DNA from: Pholis gunnellus
Taxonomy: Eukaryota > Chordata > Actinopteri > Perciformes > Pholidae
NCBI GenBank assembly: GCA_910591455.2
Contig: OU342819.1
Coordinates: 20,401,762 to 20,465,761 of the forward strand
Length of the DNA: 64,000 bases
Direction of reading: 5' to 3'
Numbering within the stretch: the first letter of the stretch is position 1; every line of letters starts with the position of its first letter. Position numbers and translations under genes: made by a program. The notes under the pieces are model-generated. The model was not told where the DNA came from. It made no database searches and was given only the letters and a program-made list of their open reading frames with translations. This document shows, one piece after another, positions 1 to 13,028 of the stretch.

Positions 1-262
1 TCGGGCTACAAAGGAGACGCTGGGAGCCTTCGGCTTATATCACACGGCTCCCCCACGGCGCTCGCTGCTGCGTTCTGCACGTTTTCACAGGTTTCCTTCG
101 GGGAGCAGATTGGAAAGTTGTTGCCATTTCTGCTGAGTGAACGCTCGAGTCCCTCTTAAGAGGTGATGTGTAAATCGGCCTTTTTAAATACTCAAAAGCA
201 GACAAGAGATTCGCACCGCGCAGCACACACACACACAACAGGAAGTGGCCGCTCAGTCGTAC

Positions 263-630
263 CTGCACACGTCCACGTCCACCAGCTGTCTGGGAGGCGG
301 AGCCACCTGGGCGGCGCCGAGCGGAGGCTTCAGGGCGTCGGCCGTCATGTTCCTCGGCAACATGGTCTGGGGGAGGGGCTTCGGAGGGAGCTCGGCCACC
401 GCCGGCGGGTCGTCGACGTCCTCCACGACCTCGGCTGCTTTTGGCGCCACTCTGGGCCCGGCGGGCGGCGGCTTGTAGCCGGTCAGGAGGAACAAGGCGT
501 TGCTCCTTTTGCCGCCGCCGCCGGCAGCAGCAGCATCGTCAGTCCTGGCGTCGCCGTCAACAGCGGCGAGGCAGGAGAAAAGCAGAACGAGGGACGAGCA
601 AAACATCCCTCTTGCAGTGAAAGATTTCAT
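263..630 (-). CDS. First coding exon of a secreted/membrane protein, probably shisa7-like (partial)
   Basis: The exon opens with an ATG at 630 and reads 122 codons plus two bases to a good donor (CAG|GTACGA) at 263/262, so the gene continues past the left edge of the window. The first ~26 residues look like a signal peptide: a basic start, then a hydrophobic core ending at Ala-Val-Asp-Gly. A second Met at residue 9 could also serve as start. A low-complexity Ala/Gly stretch and a Pro/Ala-rich linker follow, with one Asn-Met-Thr glycosylation sequon. The exon stops inside Val-Asp-Val-Cys plus a split Arg codon. Shisa-family proteins have the same plan: signal peptide, Pro-rich linker, then a Cys-rich domain beginning Cys-x-Gly-Tyr. 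SHISA7 also lies in the human block that holds CNOT3, CCDC106 and TMEM238. The identity is inferred, because the diagnostic Cys-rich domain is outside the window. That a real first coding exon is present is more secure. Confidence 0.5.
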
Positions 631-760
631 TGTTTTTTTTCAGGTTTTTTTGAGCCTTTGTAAAAAAAGAAAAGTCCTAATCCAAGATGGCGGCCTCCTG
701 ACTTATAAAAAGCGTTGGTATGAAAAGTCCTCCTCTCTCTGGACGCGGTGCACAGCAGCA
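631..760 (-). promoter_or_regulatory. Putative 5' UTR/promoter with YY1-type motif
   Basis: The 130 bases upstream of the ATG at 630 hold a YY1-like core, AAGATGGCGGC, at 684-694 (plus orientation). Such motifs are usual just downstream of vertebrate transcription starts. A pyrimidine-rich stretch ending ACAAAG lies about 25 nt before the ATG on the minus strand. It could be a splice acceptor, in which case the true promoter is further right. The transcription start is not resolved. Confidence 0.3.
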
Positions 761-769
761 ACGGGTCTC

Positions 770-3700
770 TTACAGTTCAGCGATGTTTCATGAAGGCGTT
801 TCTCTCGTTCAGCTTAATGTAAACAATTCTCTCCGCGTAACAAATCCTTCACTTTAAGCAGCTTTTGTAAACATTGAGGTCTTTCGTTGGGCTTTTAGGC
901 CCGATAGGAACTGCCCGTGAAATGGCTGTAGTTCTGAACTTATCAGTATAAATGAAAACTTAGCGATTATAAATATAGATTAATGTGGTTTTGTTTTATG
1001 GCAGCAGGTGTCGGATACTTAGTTTTGGTCTGTTTTTACAGTCTGTAGGCCAAAATCTTCAAAAAACAGGCAGTTGTTTTTTACATTTTCTGTAAACACG
1101 ATGAGGAAACTGTAAACTCCTTCGACGGTCTAATGTCTCCTACCGAAGCGTTTTCTAGGAGACGTTTATGGCACGAAAGTTACGTAAGAAACTGCGATGG
1201 ATGAAAGTGTGATCTGTAAACATTTAGCGTTGTATGTAAACACGTTTGATGGATTTTTAACAGACGTTGGACGTATTCTTGTGTGAGTTTGGCACTTCTG
1301 TTGTCCTGCGTGGACGACTTATGTTAAAATGATACATGAAAAATCTAATATTGGAGCTGTGTGTGTGTGTGTGTGTGTCTGGAGTCTGTAAACAGCTGAC
1401 AGCTTCAGAGATCTCAGAGGAAGCCGGTCTGAATTTGGCACAAGCTGTGACTTAAATGTGTATTTAGTTTTTAGTTTTTTTTTACATCATGCTCACAATG
1501 TGCCGTGAAACAAACGCTTCCTCTCAAAAGATTCAGCGGAAGAGAATCAGTAAAGGTCAATATGCTTGAAATTTTGGTTTTTAAAAACAGTGAATTTAGA
1601 AGTTTGACTAACACGGCTGCTCAATGCACGTTAAGCAGCGTTCAGTGGTGAAGAAGAAAAAAGAAAAAGTCAAGTTCAATAATGTCAAGGCATTCACAAA
1701 AGAGTGATCGAAAGCGAGGAAACTGGTGACAAAAAAAACGACAGACGGAAAAACGGACGTGTCTATGTGCGTTCGATACCCTTGTGTGAGTGTCTTTGCT
1801 CTGAATTTAACTTGGCCCAACAGAAGAGAACGAAGGAGGGCTTGGGCCCGGTTCTAGCAGGGCAGCGAGGTTCTGCCCACAGAACAGACATGAAAATGTC
1901 CGGATTCATCCGTCAAACACAAGAGGGAGCGCGCGGGGGGGGGGGGGGGGGGTCGGAGGCGACGACGGGAAAGGTCGCGATCGCTGCCGCGCTCGACGCC
2001 GCGGGGGGGGGCGGCGTGCGCTCAGCGGCGAGCTATCAAGTCACGACAAGGGCGGAAAAAAGAGACGCACGTGTGGAACTTAGGGTTCTCCTCACCGGCG
2101 GGTTCCTCATTGACTCCCTGAAGATCCTAAAACATCGTGAGGTGTTTTTGTAAATGATCAAATAAAAAAGGGAGTTCGTATGGCTGGTGTTCAGTATGGC
2201 TTCAGGTCGTGTTCTTACAAACTTCCACGATAAATGTTAGTACAGTGAAAGGTTTTAAATTGCATGTATTTTTTGGGGGGGGGGGGGGGGGGGGACAAGG
2301 ACCTTTTGGGGTCGTGGAGTGTAATCGAGCGTGGAAGAAACAGAAGACGACAAAGAGCGAGAGGCCGCTCTCGTAGAAGCGACTGGAAGAAGGAGATAAA
2401 CAAAGTGTCAGCGATGTTTCTCCAAACCTTTCAGACGGCAGCAGCAGCAGCAGCAGCGGAGACGGGATTCATCAGGCTCGCGTTATCGCCGCGTAGCTCC
2501 TCCTGCGACGCACAACTACAAGCTGCGTTTTTTAAAGCACTTTGAACCAATAATGCACTGATCGTCGTCTCTCGGTTTTGAGATTAAAATGGGATTTTTA
2601 ATGGGATGGGGTGATGCGTTTGTGAGGCGAGGGGGAGAGAAAGTAAAGCTGTGCTCTAGCTACTAGAGATCAGCGTGTTTCAAAGCTAGATGACTAAATG
2701 TTTCTGATGATTCGGTGAGATCTGGTTTGCTTCTTCTCTCGACACAGTCAGTTTGGCACCTGGTTTTTGGTCTGGCTTTGAACAAAAACAGAGGACGAGA
2801 AGGGAAGAGGTCTGCGGCCTTGAGCTCCCACGACGACAACAACAACAACAAGAAAGAAAGTAGAAACAGTGGAGCCGTTAGTGAGGAGCCTCGGCTCTCA
2901 ACGCAGCCGAGGAAAGCCTCCAGAAGACCTCCATGAGGTTCAGGGTCGGTCCTGTTGAGATCCAAAGTGACTTCTTTTTCTCTCACCGGTTCACATCCAC
3001 TTTGTTCCCACACTGAAAGACAAGAACACAAGGTTAAGGATGCATTTAGTCCAGCAGATGTAGAAATAACTTTGTTTTCTTTTGTTTCACCCCGTTTCAT
3101 TCAACATACAGATTTTCTCCGGATTTCCGCATCTTTGTTGTTGTCGTGTTACCTGAGCTGAACCACCAGAGACTCAAACCGTCATATGAAATGCTGTGAC
3201 TCTAGTTTACTTCTACCTGAAAACAGCAACAAGAGACAACTGCCTGGGAATGTTTGACTACAATACCCAGAAGTCCTGCAATGTGATGTTATTAAACCTG
3301 CACACTCGTTCCCGTTTACAACTGAAGCTGCTCGGTGACGCTTTTACTCCACAGAAAACCAAACCGGTGGATTTGAATATTTCTCAGACGTTTAGCTGGA
3401 TTACTTCCTGTGTCGAGAAGTACGCACACACACACACATGCACACACGCACACACACCACCAGAATTTAAGGAAATTGGTACAGGAAGTCTGATGAGGTG
3501 AGGTGGACTTTTATATAATATTTTTGCCTTGAGCGGCTTTCAGTACGGCTTCTTTAATGCTTCATTAAACCTGAAACTCTGCTGTAGCTGAAGGACGTAC
3601 AGCACATATACGAGTTCTTACGACACACTTATGTGTATATATATACACATACACACACACACACACACACATACAGTATATATATATAAAAAACATCAGC

Positions 3701-3810
3701 TGACAGAGGAGATGGGAGCAGCTGGGATTTGACTTTGATAAAAAGAGAGTGCGGGAGACATGACAGCTGCCATATGGACTCATCTGACAGAAGGACAGAG
3801 GAAAGGGAGA

Positions 3811-3880
<70 letters not shown>

Positions 3881-6800
3881 AGAATGAGGCCTGCAGCGTC
3901 AGGAATGGGAGCAGACCAGCGTCACACCGCTGTCAGGGAAAATCTCACAACCTAAGTATTAATGTTTTCCTACTCTTATCCAACTGTATACACATATATA
4001 GCATATTTATACTATACGTATATGTGTGTGTGTGCACACACACACACACACACACCAACATGTGCACACAAATACACCTTTGAGTCCAGTCACGTCTGAT
4101 ACATGCTGGCTGTTTAAAACGCAGCTCAAATCTAAGACTTAACGTGGCGTTCCGAGCACATTTTTCTTCCTCAGTCTGATGTTATCTCGAAACAGGAAGT
4201 CTGTGACAGTTTAATTGGCTGTTTTTTTGTTTTCATACTGATGGAGGAACACTAAAGACAACACTGTCATGCAGGAAGTCAGAGTAATGTGATTTTAATT
4301 GAATTAGGACCGCGTGTTATTAAAAGGATATTCAAAGTAAATATGATACTGGAAATACTGTTTACGCCTCCTGACCAAACATTCCTTACATGAAGTTTCC
4401 TGTTGGTTTACAAGGAGATTCCAAAACATCACCAGATGATAGACGCATCACTCCACTTCATCTAAGAGATGGAAATAAGTACTTTTTTACTGCACTACAG
4501 TTATTTGACAATATGAATTTCTACTGTAGTTACTTTGCAGATTTAGATTCCGGGTACTTCTTCCACTACTGTGCTCCGGCTAAATGAACTTGTCGTGATA
4601 TACGGCTGCAGGTGTGAGCAGTGATTAGTGGGACGGTCCGCTGACGGCACACTCTGCATATGCTGATCTGATCTCCAGTAATTCATACGAACCAAAAGAG
4701 AATCAGCTATTTTGAGCACCGTGTGTTACAAACCCTGAAAGCATGAGTAATGCGTCCCTGAGTGATTCAAACACACGAAGACGTGATGCCATATTGTGCT
4801 TCATTTACGAGGAACCTCTCCGCCTATAGTTCAGGAGCACATATGGAGCAGAGAACCTCCGGCTTACAGAGTGACTGTAGACACATTAAACCTCTCTGTG
4901 GTACAACAAACACGAGCTATTGTGTTCATTCATCGACTCGTATTAGTGATGCAGGAAACGGTACATTAAGAGTCGGGATGTCACAAGAACTCAGGTTAAG
5001 CACAGTCTGGCAGAGCTAACGGCTAACGCTAACAGGAGTTGCATGGAGTTAAATTAAAACATCATAATGTGTTTAAATCTTATTAATCCAGTTGTTTGAA
5101 GGAGCTGTTTTCACAACAATATAAAGTCGATATTATAGATGAATTATGAGCTGTAAGTGATTATTCTTTTGGTTTTAACTCGGTATCATATTTGCAATCT
5201 AGAACTGTGGAATTTAAAACGTCTGATGGCCCGAGTCTACAGAATATATTAACTCGAGGTGATGTTTGAAATGTTCTTTTGTAATATTGTGGGATGGTAT
5301 AGTGATAACATTATCATATCATGTTTACTATCATTTTACAAAGCTATGTTGTCTTTTTATTAATTCCAAGCATATTGTGATTAATGTTGTTTTCGGTTAT
5401 AGCCAACTAGCAACATTCAGTGTTTTATGTATTTGTACTTTTGGTCAGAAGAATTAAAAATAAGAGTAACTGACGGGTTAATCAATAATGAAATAATTAG
5501 TTACTTGCAGCTCTAAGAGAAATTGATTATTTTATGCAGTATTATGTATATGTTCCATTAGGTGTGATGTATTGATACAGACTAAATATTATTAGTATTG
5601 ATTCCGACCACATAGCAGCTGTATGCTGTACATACTGCCCGACCAGAGTCAGTGCAGCAGATCTTCTTCTTCTTCAACCCCATTCTCAACCCTCGTCTCC
5701 TTCCTCTCATCTCCCTCCCTCCCTCCCTCCCTTCCTCCCTCCCTCTCTGAAGCATGCTGGGAAATGTGCCAGTGCATAAGGGCATGCAGCAGCAGCAGCA
5801 GCAGCAGCAGCGTGGCTCTGCTTTCTAATGTGGACTGAGGCGAAGCTGCTGTGAACTCGGCCCATAAAGGTCAATGCACTGCCCTTGGTCCTGACACAGT
5901 GAAGCATGTGGTGGCGGAATAAAAAAATAAATAAAAATCCATTAATGCAGCCTAGTTTTCGGACGATCGTGTGGAGCGAGGAGTATTAGAGGAGGCCCGA
6001 GCTTCCATTAACTCTCATCAGAACGACACTACATAATGTCCCAACGACCTGTTTCTGCCGGAGTAATCTGGTGTTTGGTGGGCTGAAGCGTCGCTGCAGA
6101 GCTCCGCTAAACATAGCACGCATTAACAAATACACACGAGGAAAAGTACCGGTGTTTGATGAACTCTGGTAATGCCTCACATTTAAAGAACACTCAGATT
6201 TAAGGCCAAATAAAAATAAAACAACTATCCGATTTCTGAGTAACATGCAAGTAAAAGTTCAGCAATAATGAGCGACGTGAGAAAAGGAACGACATTGAAT
6301 CACAATTGTTGATATAAAAACAAAAGGACAGAAAATCCTCACATTTCATGAATTGTAAATCTTTGCCAGTTTTTTCCTGATAAATGACTTCCGCAAATAC
6401 TCAGTTTCTCTTTTTAAAACACAAAAAAAAAACTAAAAAAACAGGAAAATGAGGCTCAACACAAAATCGAAGATGCTGAAGTGACTTTCTCAAAATGTCT
6501 TCTTTCGTCTTTCTGACCAACAACCCAAAACCAAACAATGTTCAGATTTCTATAACGCGTTAAATCTATTTTGGCATCTTTTCTTAAAAACTCAACAATT
6601 AGTCGATTATCATAATAATTGCAGATTAAATTCCTGCCGATAAACACATGAACCACTTAAGATACGATTTGGTACAGAAGCCACGTTTATACCAAAACAA
6701 TAGGTTCACACGTACAGAAGTGTTGAGTCTTTAAACCGTGTTTTATTCAACAAAGAGGCTGAAGTTCTCAAACACGCACTGTTGTTAAAGCAGCTGCACA

Positions 6801-7878
6801 TATTAGATGGACCACTCAAAGCACTTTAACATGCCATTCACACACACACACACACAGAAGGACACATGGACCAGCGGAGCCGGGGATCAAACCGCCGATT
6901 TTATTATAACCTGCGTATGGACACGAAAAAAACAGAAACGGTGAATATTTAGTCGCTACATCACGGTAACGATTGTTCTCCTCCCTTCATGGAACCTGCA
7001 GCGTTTGAACTCCAGCAGCCTGCCACAGGTGTGAGCGTTCAGTCCGTCTCACCGGTGCAGCTGCTCTGTTTTCCAGGAGCTCTGGTCCGACTGGCCTACT
7101 TTTACAGTCTCTCTCTCTGCACAACATGCTGCCACACACGCACCAGGAAGCCATTATCGAACATCGAGGGACGTGCTCTCAGTATTTAAGGCGGTGTGAG
7201 GTTTAACCCTGAGAGCACCTGCGCTAAAAGGTTTCACTTTTTTTTATTACCCACAAAGTATCGGGGTCATTATGTAATCCAGGCTGCAAACGATGTTTGT
7301 TGCAGTTTGATCCGGTCACAACGCCTCTGTTGTTATGTAATAAAAGGGTTCATTTACATCACTTCTGGATTCAGAATCGTACTATTACGGTACTACAGTG
7401 TTAAGTAAATTGCAATATTAAACGTGATACAGATTATTTACCTTTCTTACACACCGCACCTCGCAGATATCACTCTAAACACAGACTAACACCAACACTA
7501 GAGACGGATTTTAAAATAAACAAAGTCAATGCAGCAGAGGGAGAGATATCCAGAATTCAATCCCTGGATCCCAATTTACATTTCCCATGATGCAACGGTT
7601 GTTAAACGCTTCCTGTCTGGTTAATGCTCATGTTTTCTAAACTTGATACTCTTAAGTTCGCAGTGTTTTTCCTTCATATAGACGTATTCATTTCTTCCCA
7701 CCTCTCAACAAAACTCTGGCGGGTGTCTTCATGAAAAACACTATTTTCTAACAAACGTTGCACTTGGTGGATTTCTGACATTTGTAACAGACAAAGAGGA
7801 ACATAAGAGCCGTCTGTTGTTGTCTGTACCCAGACGGCAACCTCCGGCTCTGCCGAGTGAAGCCGATGCTGAAGCGTC
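770..7878. other. Non-coding stretch, microsatellite-rich
   Basis: I see no coding exon with splice sites and family resemblance here. Contents: (GT)n near 1362-1378; G-runs at 1935-1952 (18) and 2275-2294 (20); (AC)n with mixed AC/TA tracts at 3421-3455 and 3640-3690; a 66-nt (GT)n at 3813-3878; (CCCT)n near 5713-5745; (AGC)n near 5790-5811; and (CA)n at 6840-6856. Open frames of 60-166 codons overlap these repeats or lack recognisable domains. The stretch lies upstream of the minus-strand exon at 263-630, so it may contain a 5' intron or regulatory DNA. Confidence 0.6.
3813..3878. repeat. (GT)33 microsatellite
   Basis: An uninterrupted GT dinucleotide run of 66 nt in non-coding DNA. A second cluster of AC/GT and TA dinucleotides lies nearby at 3640-3690 and 3996-4075. 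Confidence 0.95.
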
Positions 7879-8138
7879 TTAAAGCTGCATTCTCTCTAGT
7901 GTCCACCAGGGGGCGACTCCTCTGGTTGTATAGAAGTCTATGAGAAAATGACTCTACTTCTCTCTTGATTTATTACCTCAGTAAACATTGTAAACATGAG
8001 TTTATGGTCTCAATCTCTAGTTTCAAGTCTTCTTCAATACAGCATGATGTTCATTTAGTAAATGATGGTCCATTTAGAGTCAAACAGACCATAAAGCAGG
8101 GGATGCTTTAGGGCGGGGCTTACTGTGATTGACAGGTC
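7879..8138 (+). repeat. Dispersed repeat with CTCF-core-like motif, copy A
   Basis: A 260-nt unit running from TTAAAGCTGCATTC to GATTGACAGGTC. It recurs nearly identically at 61,168-61,436 (same orientation) and at 23,205-23,615 (reverse complement, longer). A piece of the longer form is also at 51,671-51,740. The unit holds CCACCAGGGGGCG at 7903-7915, which fits every position of the CTCF core consensus as I remember it. No terminal inverted repeats or coding capacity are visible, so it is likely a non-autonomous fish element of unknown class. Confidence 0.85.
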
Positions 8139-10063
8139 ACTTCTCCACAGTCCAAATATGGTTTATATCGCCAGCTGAAATGGTTTAATTTTTTATATAT
8201 TTAAAAACACTTTGCTCACACTATCAAATACAGACATCTGAGAACATGAAACAAATAGGCTTAATAAAAGCAAATCATTTGAAAGAAAAGCATTAAAATT
8301 ACACTATACAAAAAAATAAAGGATGTCTTATAAAAGTGTGTGAGGGGTTTACTTAAAATACAATTATACTTTAACATTTTTAAATGCTTGAGATCTATAG
8401 GATTGATATTTAGTATATTTGTGGTCATATTGTCTCTTGTCATGTGATTCACTACTTCAGTGCACTTTAGGAACCAATATCCAGAAGAGCATTTAATATC
8501 CAGGGATTTACATTATAGAGACCACCGACTGTCCATGTTGAATTTAGCACATTGACCATACACAGTACAAGAGAGTGTGTGTGAATTACATGCGCGCTAA
8601 AGAGCTAACGTGCTAACGATGAGGTTGCGGGAGTCTTGGACCTGAAGTACTCCCGTCCGTCCTCGGTCATGCAGTGACAAAAGCACAAAGTAACACTGCG
8701 ATAAAGTCAAGTTCAGCAGATGACCCAAACACAAATGTGCAAAGACAGCAAATAAAACAATATCTCGCATAAAGTAACTAGGTCTAATCCATATACTGAA
8801 CGTGTGATACGTAAAGGTTATTGATCGCATCACCCACCCTCAGTTTATTGCACCATACGCTCTCATCATAACTGTGAAGCAGAGAGTGAATGACAGACTG
8901 TGAGTGACGACGCGAGACATCACACGGATGTGTTTGCTGCTCATCGGCCTGCGAAACCGCTCTGAATATTTCTTAAAAAAAAAGAAGAAAAAAAAAGAAA
9001 TTATAAACTGTATAATTAGTCAATCTGATCCGGGCGATAATTATTCCCGTCCCGTGGAAACGCTGGTGTAGTTTGTTTCTTGGTGACAGCGTCAGGAGGC
9101 GTGAATTAAACATAATGTTTGGCTGTTATGCGTGTGCAGTAGTGGGGTGTCGTCCCATCTGTGGAAGGAGGTTAATATGACGGATGGGGGGGGGGGGGGG
9201 CTGCACCTCCCTCACAGCCAATGGGAAGGTGTCAGTCCGGCGAGGAGCATTTTTCAGCCTCTCATCGCGCCCTCCAGGGCCCGAGAGTGATGAGCAACCA
9301 GCTCGGTAAATACTTTGGGTTTGAACAGAGGAACACTGGCAACAAAAAAAACATCGCTTTACCGGGAAAAGACAAAGCGGTCGTGGGAAGATACCAGATA
9401 AAGCCAGAACAGGGAGAACATTACGAGTGTGTGTGACGAGTTTTGGTTTAAATAAACTATTATTACAAATAATATGGGATTGGAGAAGTTATTACATCTA
9501 GCAACAGAGACAAAGCGACCTGACTGATGGGACAGTGATCGGGTGTATTTCTTGGTTTAAAGGCGGTGAAACGGTGGTTAAACTCACTTCCTCACAATAA
9601 AAGTCCCCCGTTAGTTTGTTATTTAAAAGCTTTTCATTCTGAAGCAGCAAAAATCTGAAAATGTTGGGTTTCTAGGACTCCAAAGAGACCAAAACCCCAA
9701 AGTGAGCCGGGTCACCTCGGCATGTGGTCTGGCCGACCGGATCCCGATGCGTTGCCACGAACCAGATCTCTCAGCGGAACGGACTCGCCGGTTTAACGCG
9801 TCCCGTCTTTTGAGAGTTCAACCACGGCTAATGTTTCTACTCCATCTTTGCATAAAGCATGTGATCGACTCTATAGCTCCCAGTTCAGCCATGCAGGCTC
9901 TGAATTGTGCTCCAGCATAAACGGTCCCAGCTGACCTGGGAACAGCCAACCAGGTCACCGGTCACACTTTTAATTAAAAAAAACCCATCTGTGGCAATTA
10001 GACAAAAAGGGCATTTACAGTTAGAATAACTCACAGTGCACACGTCACAGTGTGCGTGTGCGT

Positions 10064-10095
<32 letters not shown>

Positions 10096-11583
10096 AGTTC
10101 CAGGAAGAGGAGTCACTACAGTACAAACACATTATGTTTGTTCCTGAAGGTTGAATGTGTGCTGAGAATACCGTCAGCCGTTTGTACCCACGCCCCCGGT
10201 GATGACTCGAAGACCTGAAGACCTGAGACTTGAAAATCCTTCTACATCCGGGGGAAGTGTGTGTGTGTGTGTGTGTGTGTGGGGCAGAGGGGGTGGGGGG
10301 TTCAGTCAAGGCCATTTGTCTACGTACGCAGCCCATTTCCAGCTCCTTCTGTGAGGTGCACTGGAAAGCCTGACCGCTACCTATCGGATTAATCACCGCT
10401 GACTCATAAAACAACCGTGATGGATGGTGAAGAGCTGCAGACGACCCGCCTCCTCCAGCTCACCGGAGCCCCCGGAACCATCAGAGAAGTCAAATCATTG
10501 CACAACAAAGAAACGGCAACTTGAACTGAGGCATCACCCGAAAACACACCCGAGTGCGAGGATACTCTGCTGAGGTTTCACGGAACAACCCTCTTACATC
10601 ATCCATCTGTGTGATGTGCAATGCGTTTGTCATTAACTTGGTGCCGATACTTTTTCCCCCGTCCGCTTCCACTTCAGTCAGTGGTTCCCCTGCGTTTTCC
10701 CAGAATGCCTTTCAACAGCCCCCTCCCAAGAGAGTGGGCGTGAACGTGTTGATTTTACTCAAAAGAAAAGGTGGGCCGTACGCAGAGATGCAAACAGCCT
10801 GAAAGTGCGATCACTGAGCTGTATCTGTATTCACAGCGGTGCCCCTCACTCAAACGTGTCCTGTGGCTGCAGTGCATTCTGGGCTACTGTCTCTCTCTCT
10901 CTCTCTCTACCCTCGCGTTCATGTTAAACGTTGGCGTTGCGAGAGCTGCTCTCGGTAGAAGCTTCTGCTCTGTGATTTTGAGGAACCGATCACAGAGAGC
11001 TCACGTCTTCAAAGCCATTTAAAATCATGTGTTCTGATTTTTCTGACATCTTAAAGACTAAAACAACTTACACATTCATTAAAAAACACAATTATGAGAT
11101 GAACCAATAATAATCATTACTTGCATCTGCACTATGTTTAATCTTAATATCTTTTGAGTTGTGGACTGACATCACCCAGGGCTCTTTCCACAGATTTGAA
11201 GTGTTTTTTTTCGGCTGTATTTGAAATTTAATTAGTCACTTTGTAAAGCAACACATCAGAATTTCATTATGTGGCCGACAGGGTCGATTCCACCTGTGTC
11301 AATGATGGAGGATGTGAAGCACTTCTCTAACGTAGCCTCACTTTAGCAAAACCGGTGTGGCTGTAGGTGTGCAGCAGCTCCAAAAAAACCTGGGTGCAAA
11401 AAAAAAAACACATCCTCAACCACACATGGCCCTGCAACCATATGCACCATGATATCATCCACAGACACGCACCTACACACACTCCCACACTCATGCATGC
11501 ACAAACACAGTAAGTTAGGCTAACCTGAGCACCTGTGAGCCCTGCAAGGCAGCAGTGCAGAGGGGGGAGCAGTTAGTTTCTCT

Positions 11584-11622
11584 GCATTAGCATGATGCAT
11601 TAGCATTCATGAGGCAATTATG
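11584..11622. promoter_or_regulatory. Candidate homeodomain-site cluster
   Basis: GCATTAGCAT occurs twice, separated by three bases, followed by a CAATTA site. That gives three ATTA cores in 39 nt. It is unlike the simple repeats around it and could be part of a conserved non-coding element. Conservation cannot be judged from one sequence. Confidence 0.2.
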
Positions 11623-12040
11623 CTCACACTGGAGCCAGTCGTGTGTGTGTGTGTGTGTGTGTGCACGAGCTGTCTTTTACTTAATGACTTCTTTGTGGCA
11701 ACACACACACACACGCATACAAACACACAGATGCATTGTTGGAAGCTGCATGTATGGACGCTGCTGCTGCTGCATTCAGTGCTCCACAGTGAGCCACAAA
11801 ATGGGAGGGTTTTGTTGCATTATGCCGAGGCGTTACTGTACTGCACGTTATGTATAGCAGCAGATGAGACAACAGCCTCATGATGAAACCTGTTCGCCCG
11901 TCTTTAAACACACTGCTGCAGCACCACAACACCGACCAAACGGCAGCAGAAAATTCAAAATACAAATACCCGTTTTGTGTTTTACGCAGGGGCTCCACGG
12001 AGAGGATGCTGATCCTATAGATGCGGCACCAGTCACCATG

Positions 12041-12086
12041 CCCCCCCCCCCCCCTCCTTTTTTTAAGGGGGGGGGGGGGGGGGGGG
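12041..12086. repeat. Facing C14 and G20 homopolymer runs (perfect inverted repeat)
   Basis: A C14 run at 12,041-12,054 is followed by 12 mostly T bases and a G20 run at 12,067-12,086. The two runs can pair as a 14-bp all-GC hairpin with a 12-nt loop on either strand. Lengths may be affected by sequencing error. Confidence 0.9.
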
Positions 12087-12639
12087 TGAAGAAAACCGAG
12101 AAGAAATAATAGTGCCTCGTATGACTTTGACTAAATGTTTCCCCCCCTTTAATAAATCAATGGAGGCTCAACAATAAAGCGCAAACGTTGCAGTGCCACA
12201 CATGCGCCCTAGCAGTTGCAAATGTGGCATCAATGACGCCTTTAAGTTACCATCACCCGTCAGGTATAACAACAACAAAAAGAGCATTGAGGATGTGATG
12301 ATGTTAATACGACACCCCCCCCCCCCTTTTTCTCCTCCTAAACAAATGTGACATCTTTTGAAGTTACGCACGGTTTAAAGGTGTGATATCACTCCAATTC
12401 ACAACAAGCGGTGCTCACAAAGGTTGGGTTTTTGGGGGTTTATCTTTATTTTATTTTTTTACCTGCTTTCCTCTTCGCCGTCTTCGCTATCGTGATTCCT
12501 GGATTGAGAAGGAGAACGTGTCACCTACATGTTTCATTGTAAATCCCAGGTCTGGAAAAAGGGAAATTGATTAGCCGCAGTGAAAAGCCTCGCTCGTCGT
12601 TCCCCTCCAGTACAATAAAAAAAAAAACAACAACACAAA

Positions 12640-13010
12640 GAAAAGCGTATAAAACCGTTTAGAGGACGCGTTTAAAAAAAGAAGAAAACAGTCGCGTTAT
12701 TTCAGTTGTTATCGTCGCGGTGCAGAGTGTGTGATGCTCCAAACGCTCCACGTACGCGGCTGATGTTGCTCCCTCCGCCTCTCCGACACACACTGCTCCT
12801 CACACGGGGTCCGCCGTGCTCCGTGGCCGAGGCATCGATTGGGCAAATACGGCACTAGCCAACTGCTTTGCATTCCTCAAGTACTGAGGAGGAAATGATC
12901 GACCAATCACGGAGCGGGGAGAGTTTGCAATCGGGTCCGCTCTGATTGGCTGGAGTCGCGTTCGAAAAACCCGAAGTGGTGACTTCCCGGTACCACGCGC
13001 GCACCTGTTA
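12640..13010. promoter_or_regulatory. Orphan CpG-rich promoter with NF-Y-type boxes
   Basis: A locally CpG-rich block in otherwise AT-rich DNA. Three CCAAT/ATTGG boxes fall within about 110 nt: ATTGG at 12,838-12,842, CCAAT at 12,903-12,907 and ATTGG at 12,945-12,949. Phased NF-Y sites of this sort mark housekeeping-type promoters. No start codon followed by a recognisable exon is nearby on either strand. It may drive a non-coding RNA or a distant 5' exon, for example of the minus-strand gene at the left edge. Confidence 0.35.
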
Positions 13011-13028
13011 CTGGCTGACAGTTAATTG

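Larger units (their letters stand above)
8139..12640. other. Non-coding stretch
   Basis: I recognise no gene. It contains a G15 run at 9186-9200, GT tracts at about 10,051-10,095 and 10,257-10,280, (CT)n near 10,893-10,908, GT/AC tracts at 11,641-11,715, and the facing C14/G20 runs at 12,041-12,086. A short block at 11,584-11,622 carries repeated ATTA cores and looks more like a regulatory element than a repeat. Confidence 0.55.

Noticed and set aside
253..663. Plus-strand open frames of 77-166 codons
   Set aside because: Antisense shadows of the GC-rich minus-strand exon, which has a signal peptide and a good donor.
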